Below are positions 48,113 through 56,518 of a DNA stretch of 64,000 bases, in pieces. Positions within the stretch are counted from its first letter, which is position 1. Each line of letters starts with the position of its first letter. Position numbers and translations under genes: made by a program. The stretch is taken from the NCBI GenBank assembly GCA_013306675.1, contig JABLUY010000081.1, forward strand, positions 1-64,000, given 5' to 3'. The stretch is from Thraustochytrium sp. TN22. Taxonomy: Eukaryota > Sar > Bigyra > Thraustochytrida > Thraustochytriidae. The notes under the pieces were generated by a model that was not told where the DNA came from, searched no databases, and saw only the letters and a program-made list of their open reading frames with translations.

Positions 48113-49627
48113 ATGTCGGCGCAACAGGGCCGCCGACGCGGCGGCCTGCGCGCGGTCCTGACGCGCGGCCGGGCGACGACGACGCGGCGAGAGACGGCCG
48201 GCAAGGACGTGCCGCCGCTGCTGCGGCTGGAGCGCGCGGAGGTCAAGCCGCGCATCGCGACGCCGCCGCCGCACGCGCGCGGTGACGCGGACTCGGACCT
48301 CTCGTCCGTGTCCACAGAGGCGCACGCGCTGCTGCAGGACTGGGAGGCGCTCGCGCCGGGAAGCCAGCGTTCGCTGCAGGAGCTGCAGCGCGCCAACGAG
48401 GACGAGCACGAGGGCGACGGGGCGTACGACTCGAAGCGCGCCGGCTCCGCGGACTTCTCCGATGCTGACTCGGACGCGGACTACTCCGGCCAGACGCCCG
48501 GCCAGGAGGAGGAAAGTGCGGCATTGCACCCTTCGAAGCAGGAGCAGGAGCAGGGGCAGGAGCAAGAGCATCATAAAGGGGAGCCCCTGGAGGACTTCGA
48601 GGACGACGTCAAGGATGAGAGCAGCGAGCTCGCCAAAGTCTTCGAGGAGCTGGGCCAGAGCCTCTTCGTGGAGACGCGCGACGGCATCCGAGTCAAGGTG
48701 ACGCGAATGGCCGCCGGCACGGCGTCCGGGCGGCGCGTGGTGGAGCCCAAGCCGCTCATGTTCTTCTTTTTGCCGCTCGGCATCGACGGCCTCCTCTCGA
48801 ACAGGCCCATTCTGGACCGCTTCGGCGACGACTTTGACGTCCTCACCTGGGTCTACCGTGGCCTGCACGAGAGTGAGTCGCCGGACAACGAGCGGCGCAT
48901 GAGCATGCGCGACCACGCCGAGGACGCGCGCGATGTGCTCCAGGCCTGCGGCTACAAGTGCGCGGACGTGGTCGTGGCGCACTCCATGGGCGTCCAGGTG
49001 GCGCTGGAGTTCGTGCTCCTGTACCCGGGCTTGGTCAAGTCGTTGGTGCTCATGAACGGCGGCCACGGCCAGGTCTTTCGCAGCGCCTTCCAGCCCTTTG
49101 TGCGCGTTCCCTTTGGTCACCTGGCGAGCCAGTTCCTCGTGAGCACGGTCCTGAACAGCAGCCCGCAGGGCTTCCTAGGCTTTTGGGCGGACAATTTGCT
49201 GTCGACGCGCCTCTACAACTCCGCGACGCGCATGGTCGGCCGCTACGCCGGCAGCGGCGTCTGGACTCGCGTCATGGGCGACAACTACCTCGGCGAAATC
49301 ACCTCGCGCTACATTGGCGGCATCGCCAGCAGCGAGGTGTCCTCGCGCAACTACTGCCGTCTCTTCCAGGAGCTACATGCGCACTCGGTCTACCACCTGC
49401 TAGATCAGATCGAGGTTCCCACGCTCCTTCTGTCTGGCCGCTTCGACTACTTCATCGCGCCGTACCAGATGACCGAGATGGCCGAGCGCATGCCCAACGC
49501 CGAGCATCACACCGACTGGTTCTCGTCCCACTTTACCATCCTCGAGCATCCGACTTTTGTACTACGCCACACCGAGGACTTTCTCAACCGCCACGGCATG
49601 CTCTCCGAGCCAGTCGCGGCCTCTTAG
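48113..49627 (+). CDS. Alpha/beta hydrolase-fold protein
   Basis: 504 residues. The first 200 are acidic and Ser/Gln-rich with no signal peptide. The hydrolase fold follows: a strand ending FFFLPLGIDGL, a DVLTWVYRGLHES turn, and the nucleophile elbow VVVAHSMGVQVALEF. Here the first Gly of GxSxG is Ala, as in many epoxide hydrolase-like members; Ser is the nucleophile. The acid is likely Asp in LLLSGRFDYFIAP and the base His in WFSSHFTILEHP. A helical cap region lies between (RSAFQPFVRVPFGH and onward). Substrate cannot be inferred; lipid or ester hydrolysis is possible. The ATG at 48113 begins the GC3-biased frame. Confidence 0.87.
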   Translation: MSAQQGRRRGGLRAVLTRGRATTTRRETAGKDVPPLLRLERAEVKPRIATPPPHARGDADSDLSSVSTEAHALLQDWEALAPGSQRSLQELQRANEDEHEGDGAYDSKRAGSADFSDADSDADYSGQTPGQEEESAALHPSKQEQEQGQEQEHHKGEPLEDFEDDVKDESSELAKVFEELGQSLFVETRDGIRVKVTRMAAGTASGRRVVEPKPLMFFFLPLGIDGLLSNRPILDRFGDDFDVLTWVYRGLHESESPDNERRMSMRDHAEDARDVLQACGYKCADVVVAHSMGVQVALEFVLLYPGLVKSLVLMNGGHGQVFRSAFQPFVRVPFGHLASQFLVSTVLNSSPQGFLGFWADNLLSTRLYNSATRMVGRYAGSGVWTRVMGDNYLGEITSRYIGGIASSEVSSRNYCRLFQELHAHSVYHLLDQIEVPTLLLSGRFDYFIAPYQMTEMAERMPNAEHHTDWFSSHFTILEHPTFVLRHTEDFLNRHGMLSEPVAAS

Positions 49628-49681
49628 AGGCCCGGCTGCCGAGCTGCCGAGCTGCCGAGCTGCCGAGCTCCATGTGATTAA

Positions 49682-50062
49682 GATCGAAGTTTCGCTTGTT
49701 GTTGTATGCGACCGTTGCCCTGACGACGGAGCTGCGTTTTCATTCACCCGGCGGCGCACTGCTGCATGCTTCATGAAATGAAGCCCCAGCCTCCTCCCGA
49801 GCCGTCCACCACGTGCTCCTTGACCATCACGTCTTCGCATCCGCTCCACGCGCTCCACCTAAGCTTCGACTTCTCTTGTTGTTGTATGCAACCTAGCTAG
49901 CGAGCGCGTCCGTTGCCCCCGACGAAGGGAGCTGCGTTTTCATTCACCCGGCGGCGCACTGCTGCATGGTTCATGAAACGGAGCCCTAACTTAGCCGGGC
50001 CGTCCGCCATCACCACGTGCTCCTTGACCATCACGTCTTCGCATCCGCTCCACGCGCTTCCA
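49682..50062. repeat. Two-copy tandem duplication, unit about 180-200 bp
   Basis: Both units contain CTTGTTGTTGTATGC (49695 and 49875), GCTGCGTTTTCATTCACCCG (49731 and 49931) and CACGTGCTCCTTGACCATCA. They lie immediately after the hydrolase stop, so they may form its 3' untranslated region. No coding signal. Confidence 0.9.
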
Positions 50063-50674
50063 TTTCGTTTGCGCCACCACCGCCGCCACAACTCGTGCGA
50101 CACTGCCGGTGCGTGCACCTCGTCCGCCCCGTCCCACGCCGGCCCTTTTCCGCGCATTCTCTTCGCCTGCATCCATCTGCGGCTCCATCTGCGCCTGCCC
50201 GTGCCTCGCCGCTGCCTGCGCGTCCTCGCCCGCGCCGCTGCCCGTCCCGAGCCCGTCCTTGACGGCGCTCCGCGGGTCCCTCTCCAGCTCGTACTTCGCC
50301 GCCGCCGCCGCCGCGGTCCCGGGCGACCTTAGGCGGCGCGCGCGGGGCCGGGGCGGCGCCGCCTAAGTCTGGCGGCGCGCGCGGCGGCGGCCACGCGGCG
50401 ATGCAATGCCGCATCTGCTCCGCTCGCGCGAGTCCTCCGGCCCGGTGCTCGCGCGGCGCGGCGGCGCGGCTCGCGCGCGGTCCGAGGCGCCCCCGCCCGC
50501 CGGCGGCCGGCCGGGCGGCCGCGGCGGCGGCGGCCAGGGGCGGCCCGCGGCGCAGCGGTCGTTGTGCCTTGCTGGCCAGCTAGCTAGCTAGCTGCCAGGT
50601 CGGCGCGGCGCTCGTGCGCGGCGCTCGGGCGCGCGGCGGCGCGGGAGGAGCGCGGGCGCGGGCCCGGAGGCGAG
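50063..50674. promoter_or_regulatory. GC-only 5' flank of the LCB2 gene
   Basis: Almost pure GCC/CGG-type sequence, with TAGCTAGCTAGCTAGC at 50580-50592 just before the gene. Frames are open throughout but lack protein-like composition. Presumed promoter and leader. Confidence 0.5.
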
Positions 50675-52168
50675 ATGGGCAAGGCGAGCGGCGTGCCGCA
50701 GGATGCGGAGGACCAGAGCGTGTTCACCGCCCTGACGACGTACATGGGGTTCGTGGTGCTCTTCTTCTTCGGCCACCTGCGCGACACCTTCGGCCGGCTG
50801 ACGGGCCGCTCGCGCTTCCGGCACGAGCTGCTCAGCAAGAACGAGGACGAGGCGCCGCTGCTGGACCCGCACGGCCCGGCCTTTTACGTGCGCCGCCTCA
50901 AGCACCGCCTGCAGGACTGCTTCTTCCGGCCCATCAACTCCCGGCCCGGCGCCTGGATCGACGTCATGGAGCAGCGCGTGGACGACGACGGCGTGCGCAT
51001 GGCGCTCACCGGCAAGACGCGCCACTGCCTCAACCTGGGCTCCTACAACTACCTGGGCTTCGCCGACGACTGGGACAACACCTGCGGCGACTCGGTGCGC
51101 GCGGCGCTGCAAAAGTACGGCCCGGCCATGCTCTCCGCGCAGGCCGACGCCGGCCAGACCACGCTGCACGTGGAGCTGGAGACCGTCGTGGCGGACTTTG
51201 TCGGCAAGGAGGCCGCCATCGTTTACAACATGGGCTTTAGCACCAACCAGACGACGCTGCCGGCCATCGCCGGTCCCGGCTCGCTCATCGTCAGCGACTC
51301 GCTCAACCACTCGTCCATCGTGGGCGGCTGCCGCGCCGCCGGCGCCAAGACCAAGCCGTTCGAGCACAACAACATGGAGTCGCTCGAGCGTGTCGTGCGG
51401 CAGGCCATCATCGAGGGCCGCGGCAAGCCCGGCGAGGTCTACCGCCCGTGGACCAAGATCCTCATCGTCGTCGAGGGCCTGTACAGCATGGAGGGCGAGA
51501 TCTGCAACCTTCGCGGTGTCGTCGACATTGCCAAGAAGTACAAGTGCTACACCTATGTGGACGAGGCGCACTCCATCGGTGCGCTCGGCAAGACCGGTCG
51601 CGGCGTCTGCGAGCACTGCAACGTCGATCCGTCCGAGGTCGACATCCTCATGGGCACCTTCACCAAGAGCTATGGTGGCATGGGCGGCTACATCGCCGGT
51701 GACAAGAACCTCATCGACCACCTCAAGGCCACCTGCGCCGGTGCGCTCTACGCCGCCAACCTCTCGCCCGTTGTGGCGCAGCAGGTGCTCACGGCCTTCC
51801 GCATCATTCGCGGCGAGGACGGCACGACCTTGGGCCGCGACCGTGTGCAGGCCATCAAGGACAACGCCAACTACTTTCGCGCCAAGCTCAAGCAGATGGG
51901 CTGCTCCGTTATTGGCGACGAGGACTCGCCCATTGTGCCCATGATGCTTTTCCACTCGACCAAGATCGCTGCCTTTTCTCGTGAGGCGCTCGAGCGCGAC
52001 CTCGCCGTCGTCGTCGTCGGCGCACCAGCCGTTCCCATTTACGGTGGCCGCGTGCGCTTCTGCATCTCCGCCGCGCATACCCACGAGGACCTCAAGGATG
52101 CGCTCAAGAAGATTCGCGAGATCGCCAAGGTCATTAACCTTCGCTACACGCGCTCCATCTTCGGCTAA
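50675..52168 (+). CDS. Serine palmitoyltransferase subunit 2 (LCB2/SPTLC2)
   Basis: PLP-dependent subunit of the enzyme joining serine and an acyl-CoA to 3-ketosphinganine, the first step of sphingolipid synthesis at the ER. 497 residues. One N-terminal membrane segment (about 17-33, LTTYMGFVVLFFFG). The alpha-oxoamine synthase fold follows: LNLGSYNYLGF, DSLNHSSIVGG, YVDEAHSIGALGKTGRG (Asp296 and His299 contact the cofactor) and the Schiff-base motif GTFTKSYGGMGGYIAG with Lys331. The TFTKS form marks LCB2 rather than LCB1, which lacks the Lys, and separates it from 5-aminolevulinate synthase. Length and ends are normal. An LCB1 partner is not in the window. Confidence 0.96.
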   Translation: MGKASGVPQDAEDQSVFTALTTYMGFVVLFFFGHLRDTFGRLTGRSRFRHELLSKNEDEAPLLDPHGPAFYVRRLKHRLQDCFFRPINSRPGAWIDVMEQRVDDDGVRMALTGKTRHCLNLGSYNYLGFADDWDNTCGDSVRAALQKYGPAMLSAQADAGQTTLHVELETVVADFVGKEAAIVYNMGFSTNQTTLPAIAGPGSLIVSDSLNHSSIVGGCRAAGAKTKPFEHNNMESLERVVRQAIIEGRGKPGEVYRPWTKILIVVEGLYSMEGEICNLRGVVDIAKKYKCYTYVDEAHSIGALGKTGRGVCEHCNVDPSEVDILMGTFTKSYGGMGGYIAGDKNLIDHLKATCAGALYAANLSPVVAQQVLTAFRIIRGEDGTTLGRDRVQAIKDNANYFRAKLKQMGCSVIGDEDSPIVPMMLFHSTKIAAFSREALERDLAVVVVGAPAVPIYGGRVRFCISAAHTHEDLKDALKKIREIAKVINLRYTRSIFG

Positions 52169-52170
52169 CT

Positions 52171-52408
52171 TTTTAGAACAAAACACTTGAGTCTACGGGA
52201 GCGCTGTGACCCTGTTTCATGTCGCTGTCTGTGACCTTTTCTTTCAATCAACTGTGAGCGGTGGTGGTTTTCTACCAAATTAACGTTTTAGAACAACACA
52301 CTGACTGTGAGTCTACGGGAGCGCTGTGACCCTGTTTCATGTCGCTGTCTGTGACCTTTCCTTTCAATCAACTGTGAGCGGTGGTGGTTTCCTACCAAAT
52401 TAACGTTA
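52171..52408. repeat. Two-copy tandem duplication, unit about 115-120 bp
   Basis: GAGTCTACGGGAGCGCTGTGACC recurs 120 bp apart (52189 and 52309), with flanks TTTTAGAACAA and CTACCAAATTAACGTT. A 5-bp indel separates the units. It starts three bases after the LCB2 stop, so it lies in the 3' untranslated region. Confidence 0.93.
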
Positions 52409-52885
52409 CCATTGATGGTAGCAGAGATGTGCAAGCCAGCAGCGAAACAAGACCACTCGCATTGTGTGTCGGTCGAATCAGGAGCTTGCAAGTGCATGAA
52501 ATAAAGAACTTGAAGGTCCACTTTGAGACCAGACAAAACCTTGGGGTGCTTCTTCGCAGGGCAAGGTGAGCGACGTGCGCCCGGATTGGATCCAGCAGCG
52601 TGCTTGCACTGGCGCCGTGCCAACGACGAAAATGACAATCCCCGGTTTCGGGCCACCCGGACTTGCCAGTGATGAAGACAGTGTCTGGTTCTGCGCACAC
52701 CCGCCGAGCAAAACCGTCACGTCACGTTCGTCACGTCGCAGCACGTCGTAGCGCGGCGCAGCCTGAGCCAGACTTGGCAAGCCTAGACTTGGAGCGGCGC
52801 AGGCCGGCGTGCAGCGGGGCGCGTCGCGGCGCTGCGTGGCGTGGCGTGGCGCAGAGCAGCGACCGCAGACCGGTGCCAAAACGCC
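52409..52885. other. Intergenic region before the coiled-coil gene
   Basis: Lower-GC 3' flank of LCB2 followed by the 5' flank of the next plus-strand gene, with GTCACGTCACG, GCGTGGCGTGGCG and CCAGACTTGGCAAGCCTAGACTTGG short repeats. No gene or RNA seen. Confidence 0.55.
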
Positions 52886-54787
52886 ATGGCGAGTCCAGAC
52901 CTGGAAGACAAGATCCGCAGGGCGCTCGCCTTTGACGATGAGGACGACGACGACGACTTCTTTCCGGTGTCCACGACACAGCAGCATGATGAGCAGCAGC
53001 ATGAGCAGCAGAAGCAGCAGCAGCAGCATGAGCAAGAGCAGGACGAGGAAAGCGGCGGGTATGAGGACGATTATGAGGCGGTAGAGGAAGAGGACTTTGC
53101 GAACGATGACATGCAGGCTAGCCTTCTCCGCGAAAGCGGGCGAGTCCTGGACGACGACAAAGACGAGCTTGACCATGATGACTCGGGCGAGATGAGCAGC
53201 ATCGGAGCTCTGAACCTCGCGCCAAGTCTAAATGCGCTGCGAATCGACGTGGACGCAGACGCCACCGTCGCCATGGGCGCTGCGCTGCGGGGAAGCGGGC
53301 ATCGGTCACCGATGCCGTCGCCCTTGCCAAAGCGGAGGCAATTCGAGGCGCTCATGGCAGGTTCCTCGCCCTCCGAGGGCGCGCCTTCCCCTCGGTCCGT
53401 CGTTGGCGCGGAGTCGCCGCGGGGCGAGGGCCTCGGGAGCGGCCAGGTCGTCCACGCTTCGGTCCCATGGAGTCCCAAGTCGCTCCAGTCCTCCGTGTCG
53501 AGGCCAGCGCCGCCGCAGTCGCCAGGCGAGGACGCTTTGCGCCAAACTGTAACGGAGCTTCGCCAGGTGCGCGCGGAGCGCGACGAGCTGCGGCGCGCGC
53601 TGGCGGAGGCCGACCCGCAAAAAATCGTAGACCAGACCAAGGCGCAAATGGACCTCGAGTTCCGTCTCGTCATCAAAGCCATGATGGACGAAAAGGCGCG
53701 CGCCGTGCGCGCTGGCGACGCCAAGACCAAGTTTCTGCGCGAGCAGGTACGGCTCGAGCAGAACCGGTGCGGCATGGCGCTCGCGGAGCTCGAGTCATTA
53801 CGCGCGCAGAGGCACGCCGACGTCCCGCGAGCCTCGGAGAACACGGGCCGCGGCGTCGCTGCCAAGGTCCGCGCCGGACCAGGCCCGCACGTGCGCTTTC
53901 ACCGACCAAAGATGTCTGTGCAGCCCACCACGAGCGAGCGCTTTGTCTTTGCGGGAGGGGCCAGCGCGGTTGGAGACTTTCTCGATCATGGCAGTGCCGG
54001 TGTCGGCGGCGGCGGCCGCGGTCGCGGCGCACAGCGGCAGGAGGAGGAGGAGGAGGAGGAGGAGCTCACACACATCCAGGCACCGCTCGCCAAGGCGACG
54101 CAGCGGGTCGCGATACGCGGCGTGGCATCGCCGGATGCGCACAATGATTCGATGCGACCGTCACTCCTGCCGCGACCCAAGGCGCAGGCCAAGACACGCA
54201 GCAACGACGTCTTCGTCTTCGCCAAGCAGGATGACCTTGACGAGGAAGACGACACCAGCGAGGCGGGCAGGGGTGCGGATGCGGGCGCGCCGACGCGCGA
54301 CGCCGTCGCGAGGGCGGCCAGCCCGCCGGTCGGCCCTGCTTTTGAGCGCCCGGCGCAGGTCATCTTCGAATCTTTGCTCAAGGCCCAGCCTGGCGGCGGG
54401 CCCAACGTCCAGGTGGGCCGCGTGCGCAGCTTCCTCAAGCAGTCCGAGCTGATGCCGCCTTCCATGCACGCTGCGGACCTTGACGTCTTGCTTGTGAAGC
54501 ACTCAAAGAGGAGCTCAGTGGTCACCGCGGCTCAATTCCAGGACCTGCTCGCGGACGTTGCGCTCGAGCTCATCAAGAGCGGGATCATCTCGCTCGAGGA
54601 GGGCGGTGAGCGCCAGGAATCCAGCGGGGAGCTCTGGGAGTGGGGCGTGCGCCAGCCGCGTACCAAGGTGTCCAAGGCTGCGGCGTTGCGTGCGCTTGGC
54701 AAGGTGCTCTTCCCCAGCACCGCTGAGGACCCGCACGGCACGTCTAGTGCTACTTCTCCTGCTGCTGCTGCCGCTGGTGGTAAATGA
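52886..54787 (+). CDS. Acidic coiled-coil protein, family unknown (633 aa)
   Basis: The ATG at 52886 is preferred over one at 52841 since MASPDLEDKIRRALAFDDED is a natural start. Residues 10-80 are Asp/Glu- and Gln/His-rich. A Ser/Pro-rich region leads to a predicted coiled coil (about 210-315: LRQTVTELRQVRAERDELRR and onward). A Pro/Gly region with a six-Glu run follows. The C-terminal part (about 485-600) is globular with FESLLKAQPGGGPNVQVGRV, DLDVLLVKHSKRSSVVTAAQ and LLADVALELIKSG, a pattern somewhat like centrosomal or ciliary proteins and EF-hand-type helices. No calcium loop was recognised. A cytoskeletal role is only a guess. Confidence 0.75.
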   Translation: MASPDLEDKIRRALAFDDEDDDDDFFPVSTTQQHDEQQHEQQKQQQQHEQEQDEESGGYEDDYEAVEEEDFANDDMQASLLRESGRVLDDDKDELDHDDSGEMSSIGALNLAPSLNALRIDVDADATVAMGAALRGSGHRSPMPSPLPKRRQFEALMAGSSPSEGAPSPRSVVGAESPRGEGLGSGQVVHASVPWSPKSLQSSVSRPAPPQSPGEDALRQTVTELRQVRAERDELRRALAEADPQKIVDQTKAQMDLEFRLVIKAMMDEKARAVRAGDAKTKFLREQVRLEQNRCGMALAELESLRAQRHADVPRASENTGRGVAAKVRAGPGPHVRFHRPKMSVQPTTSERFVFAGGASAVGDFLDHGSAGVGGGGRGRGAQRQEEEEEEEELTHIQAPLAKATQRVAIRGVASPDAHNDSMRPSLLPRPKAQAKTRSNDVFVFAKQDDLDEEDDTSEAGRGADAGAPTRDAVARAASPPVGPAFERPAQVIFESLLKAQPGGGPNVQVGRVRSFLKQSELMPPSMHAADLDVLLVKHSKRSSVVTAAQFQDLLADVALELIKSGIISLEEGGERQESSGELWEWGVRQPRTKVSKAAALRALGKVLFPSTAEDPHGTSSATSPAAAAAGGK

Positions 54788-54847
54788 GGACCAGTTCCGG
54801 TGCATAGCAAACCAAATAAATTCTGTGTGTGTCTGTCTTCTGTCTGT

Positions 54848-54876
54848 GTCTGTCTGTCTGTCTGTCTGTCTGTCTG
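54848..54876. repeat. (TCTG)n tetranucleotide tract
   Basis: Seven uninterrupted TCTG units in the 280-bp gap between two converging genes. Confidence 0.95.
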
Positions 54877-55067
54877 CGTCTTCTGAGTGTGCCTGCTGTC
54901 CGATTGAAAGCGAGTGTGTGGGGAGGCTTCCTTTCATTCGCTCTCGTGGCAGCGCCATTCAATGGTTCTTTGCATGCCATGGCGACATCAAGACCTCTCG
55001 ATCCACCGCGCATGCGTTGCCGACTTCACTTCAACAAGATCGTGGTCCGCGGTGCGCTCACCTTCTT

Positions 55068-56078
55068 TCAGATCTTGGAGTGCTCCTTGAGAAAATCAAT
55101 GACGCACTTGACAGTCTCGTCGAGGTCACGGAGCGGGACGCCAAGCGAGTCGCGGCGCGTAAAGTCAAACTGCGTCGGCGTCTTGGGCTCGCCCTCGAAC
55201 ATGGGCGGCTTCTTGTAGTCGGCGTCGGCGTGCGCGATGCTGTCGAGGATCTCCGACCACGGGTAGCTCTTCTTGACGCCGAAGTAGCGGCCAGAGGCGT
55301 CCTTGTTCTCGACGCAGGCGACCTCCAGCGCCGCGAGGTCCCGCACATCGATAACACTCATGGAGTTGTTGGGCACCTCGTCGGCCATGGACTCGCCGCG
55401 GTAGATCTTTGCGAACATAGGCAACGAGTTGCCCTTGACGGGGCCCGGCTCCAGCTGCGGGCCGAGGATAAGGTTCGGGTTGATGATGCACAGCCGCGGG
55501 CTACCCTTGGCGCGCTCCTCGTCCACCACCTCGCTGCGGCTGTTGCGTCCAACCTCCTCGAGGCCGGCCAGCTCCATCTTGGTCTTGGCGGCCGGGGACC
55601 AGCGCTCGTTGGCGATCTGCTGCTCTGGGTCGCTCCAGTGGTCCACCTCGTTCTTCGGGTCCTCGTCCTTGTGGCCGGGCGGGTTCGTGCTGCCGCCGGA
55701 GCTCGAGAGCACCACGGCCTCCACGCCCTGCCGCCGCGCGGCGCGCACCACCTCGCGCGCCGTCGTCACCATCAGGTCGACGGTCTCCGGCTTTTGAAAC
55801 TCCACGCCGGCGCACATAAAGACCGACTCGCAGCCCTCCAGCAGGCTGTCCAGCGCCTTGGCCAGCTCCTTGTCGCTCAGGTCCACGTCCAGCAGCTCCA
55901 CGCGGTCGCCGCTCGCCTCCTCCGACCCGTTCCACGGCAGCTCCTTGAGCCACGTCGCCTGCGTCGCCTTGCGCGCCGCGCCGCGTACCTTGTGCCCGCG
56001 CTCCAGCAGCTTGGCCACCACGTGGGACCCGACGAAGCCCGTCGCCCCCAAGACGGCCGCCATGCCGCGCTGCGCCAT
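55068..56078 (-). CDS. Extended-SDR / NAD(P)-dependent epimerase-reductase-like protein
   Basis: 336 residues with an N-terminal Rossmann motif GATGFVGS (11-18) and the extended-SDR pattern of a following VELLDVDLSD strand and AVVLSSSGGS (122-130) with the usual Ser. In dihydroflavonol reductase-like enzymes a catalytic YxxxK follows; here the region reads RWSPAAKTKMELAG (159-172), so the Lys is Lys165 but the position four before it is Ser161, with Trp160 next to it. The catalytic Tyr appears missing. NPNLILGPQLEPG fits the substrate-side N-P-x-x-x-x-G-P motif. It could be a non-catalytic NAD(P)-binding protein or use another residue. No signal peptide: cytosolic. Confidence 0.87.
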   Translation of the reverse strand: MAQRGMAAVLGATGFVGSHVVAKLLERGHKVRGAARKATQATWLKELPWNGSEEASGDRVELLDVDLSDKELAKALDSLLEGCESVFMCAGVEFQKPETVDLMVTTAREVVRAARRQGVEAVVLSSSGGSTNPPGHKDEDPKNEVDHWSDPEQQIANERWSPAAKTKMELAGLEEVGRNSRSEVVDEERAKGSPRLCIINPNLILGPQLEPGPVKGNSLPMFAKIYRGESMADEVPNNSMSVIDVRDLAALEVACVENKDASGRYFGVKKSYPWSEILDSIAHADADYKKPPMFEGEPKTPTQFDFTRRDSLGVPLRDLDETVKCVIDFLKEHSKI

Positions 56079-56518
56079 GACGCTTGGGCGCCCTGGCCTG
56101 GACGAACGACGAGAAGCGAAGCGGGGCGAGGCGGGGCGGGGCGGGGCGGAGCGGAGAAGGTGGCGGGGGACGGCGGGCGCGAGCGAGCTTGGGTTCTGCT
56201 GGCGCCGCGGCCGCGAAGATGCTCCGCTTCGCGAGTTTGCCTGCGAGCCCCTCTGTCGTGCGCAACAAGTGCCGAGAGCTTCGCCGGGAAAGAGGCTGGC
56301 ACCCGGTCAGCGACGCGGGAAAGAGAGGCGCTGCCCTGCTGCCCTGCTGACGACTCGGAGCGAGGCCGAGGAGCTCCCTGTGGCCACTGACAGTGCACTG
56401 CGGTCGCAGTCGCTCAGTGAGAGCCACTGGCAGGCCGCCACTAGCGTTGGGCACTGGGCACTGGGCACTGGGCACCGGCAAAGCTGCCAGACGACGTCCA
56501 TCGGCTGCGGGTCCACCA
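56079..56518. promoter_or_regulatory. 5' flank of the SDR gene; GCACTGG repeats
   Basis: Holds GGGGCGGGGCGGGGCGG (56125-56145), a GC-box-like run right upstream of the SDR start, and GGGCACTGGGCACTGGGCACTGGGCA (56447-56475) near the end of the CCCH gene. No gene seen. Confidence 0.5.

Noticed and set aside
48113-52168. Functional coupling of the alpha/beta hydrolase and LCB2 as a lipid gene pair
   Set aside because: They are only neighbours on the same strand, 1 kb apart with separate GC-rich leaders; the hydrolase substrate is unknown.
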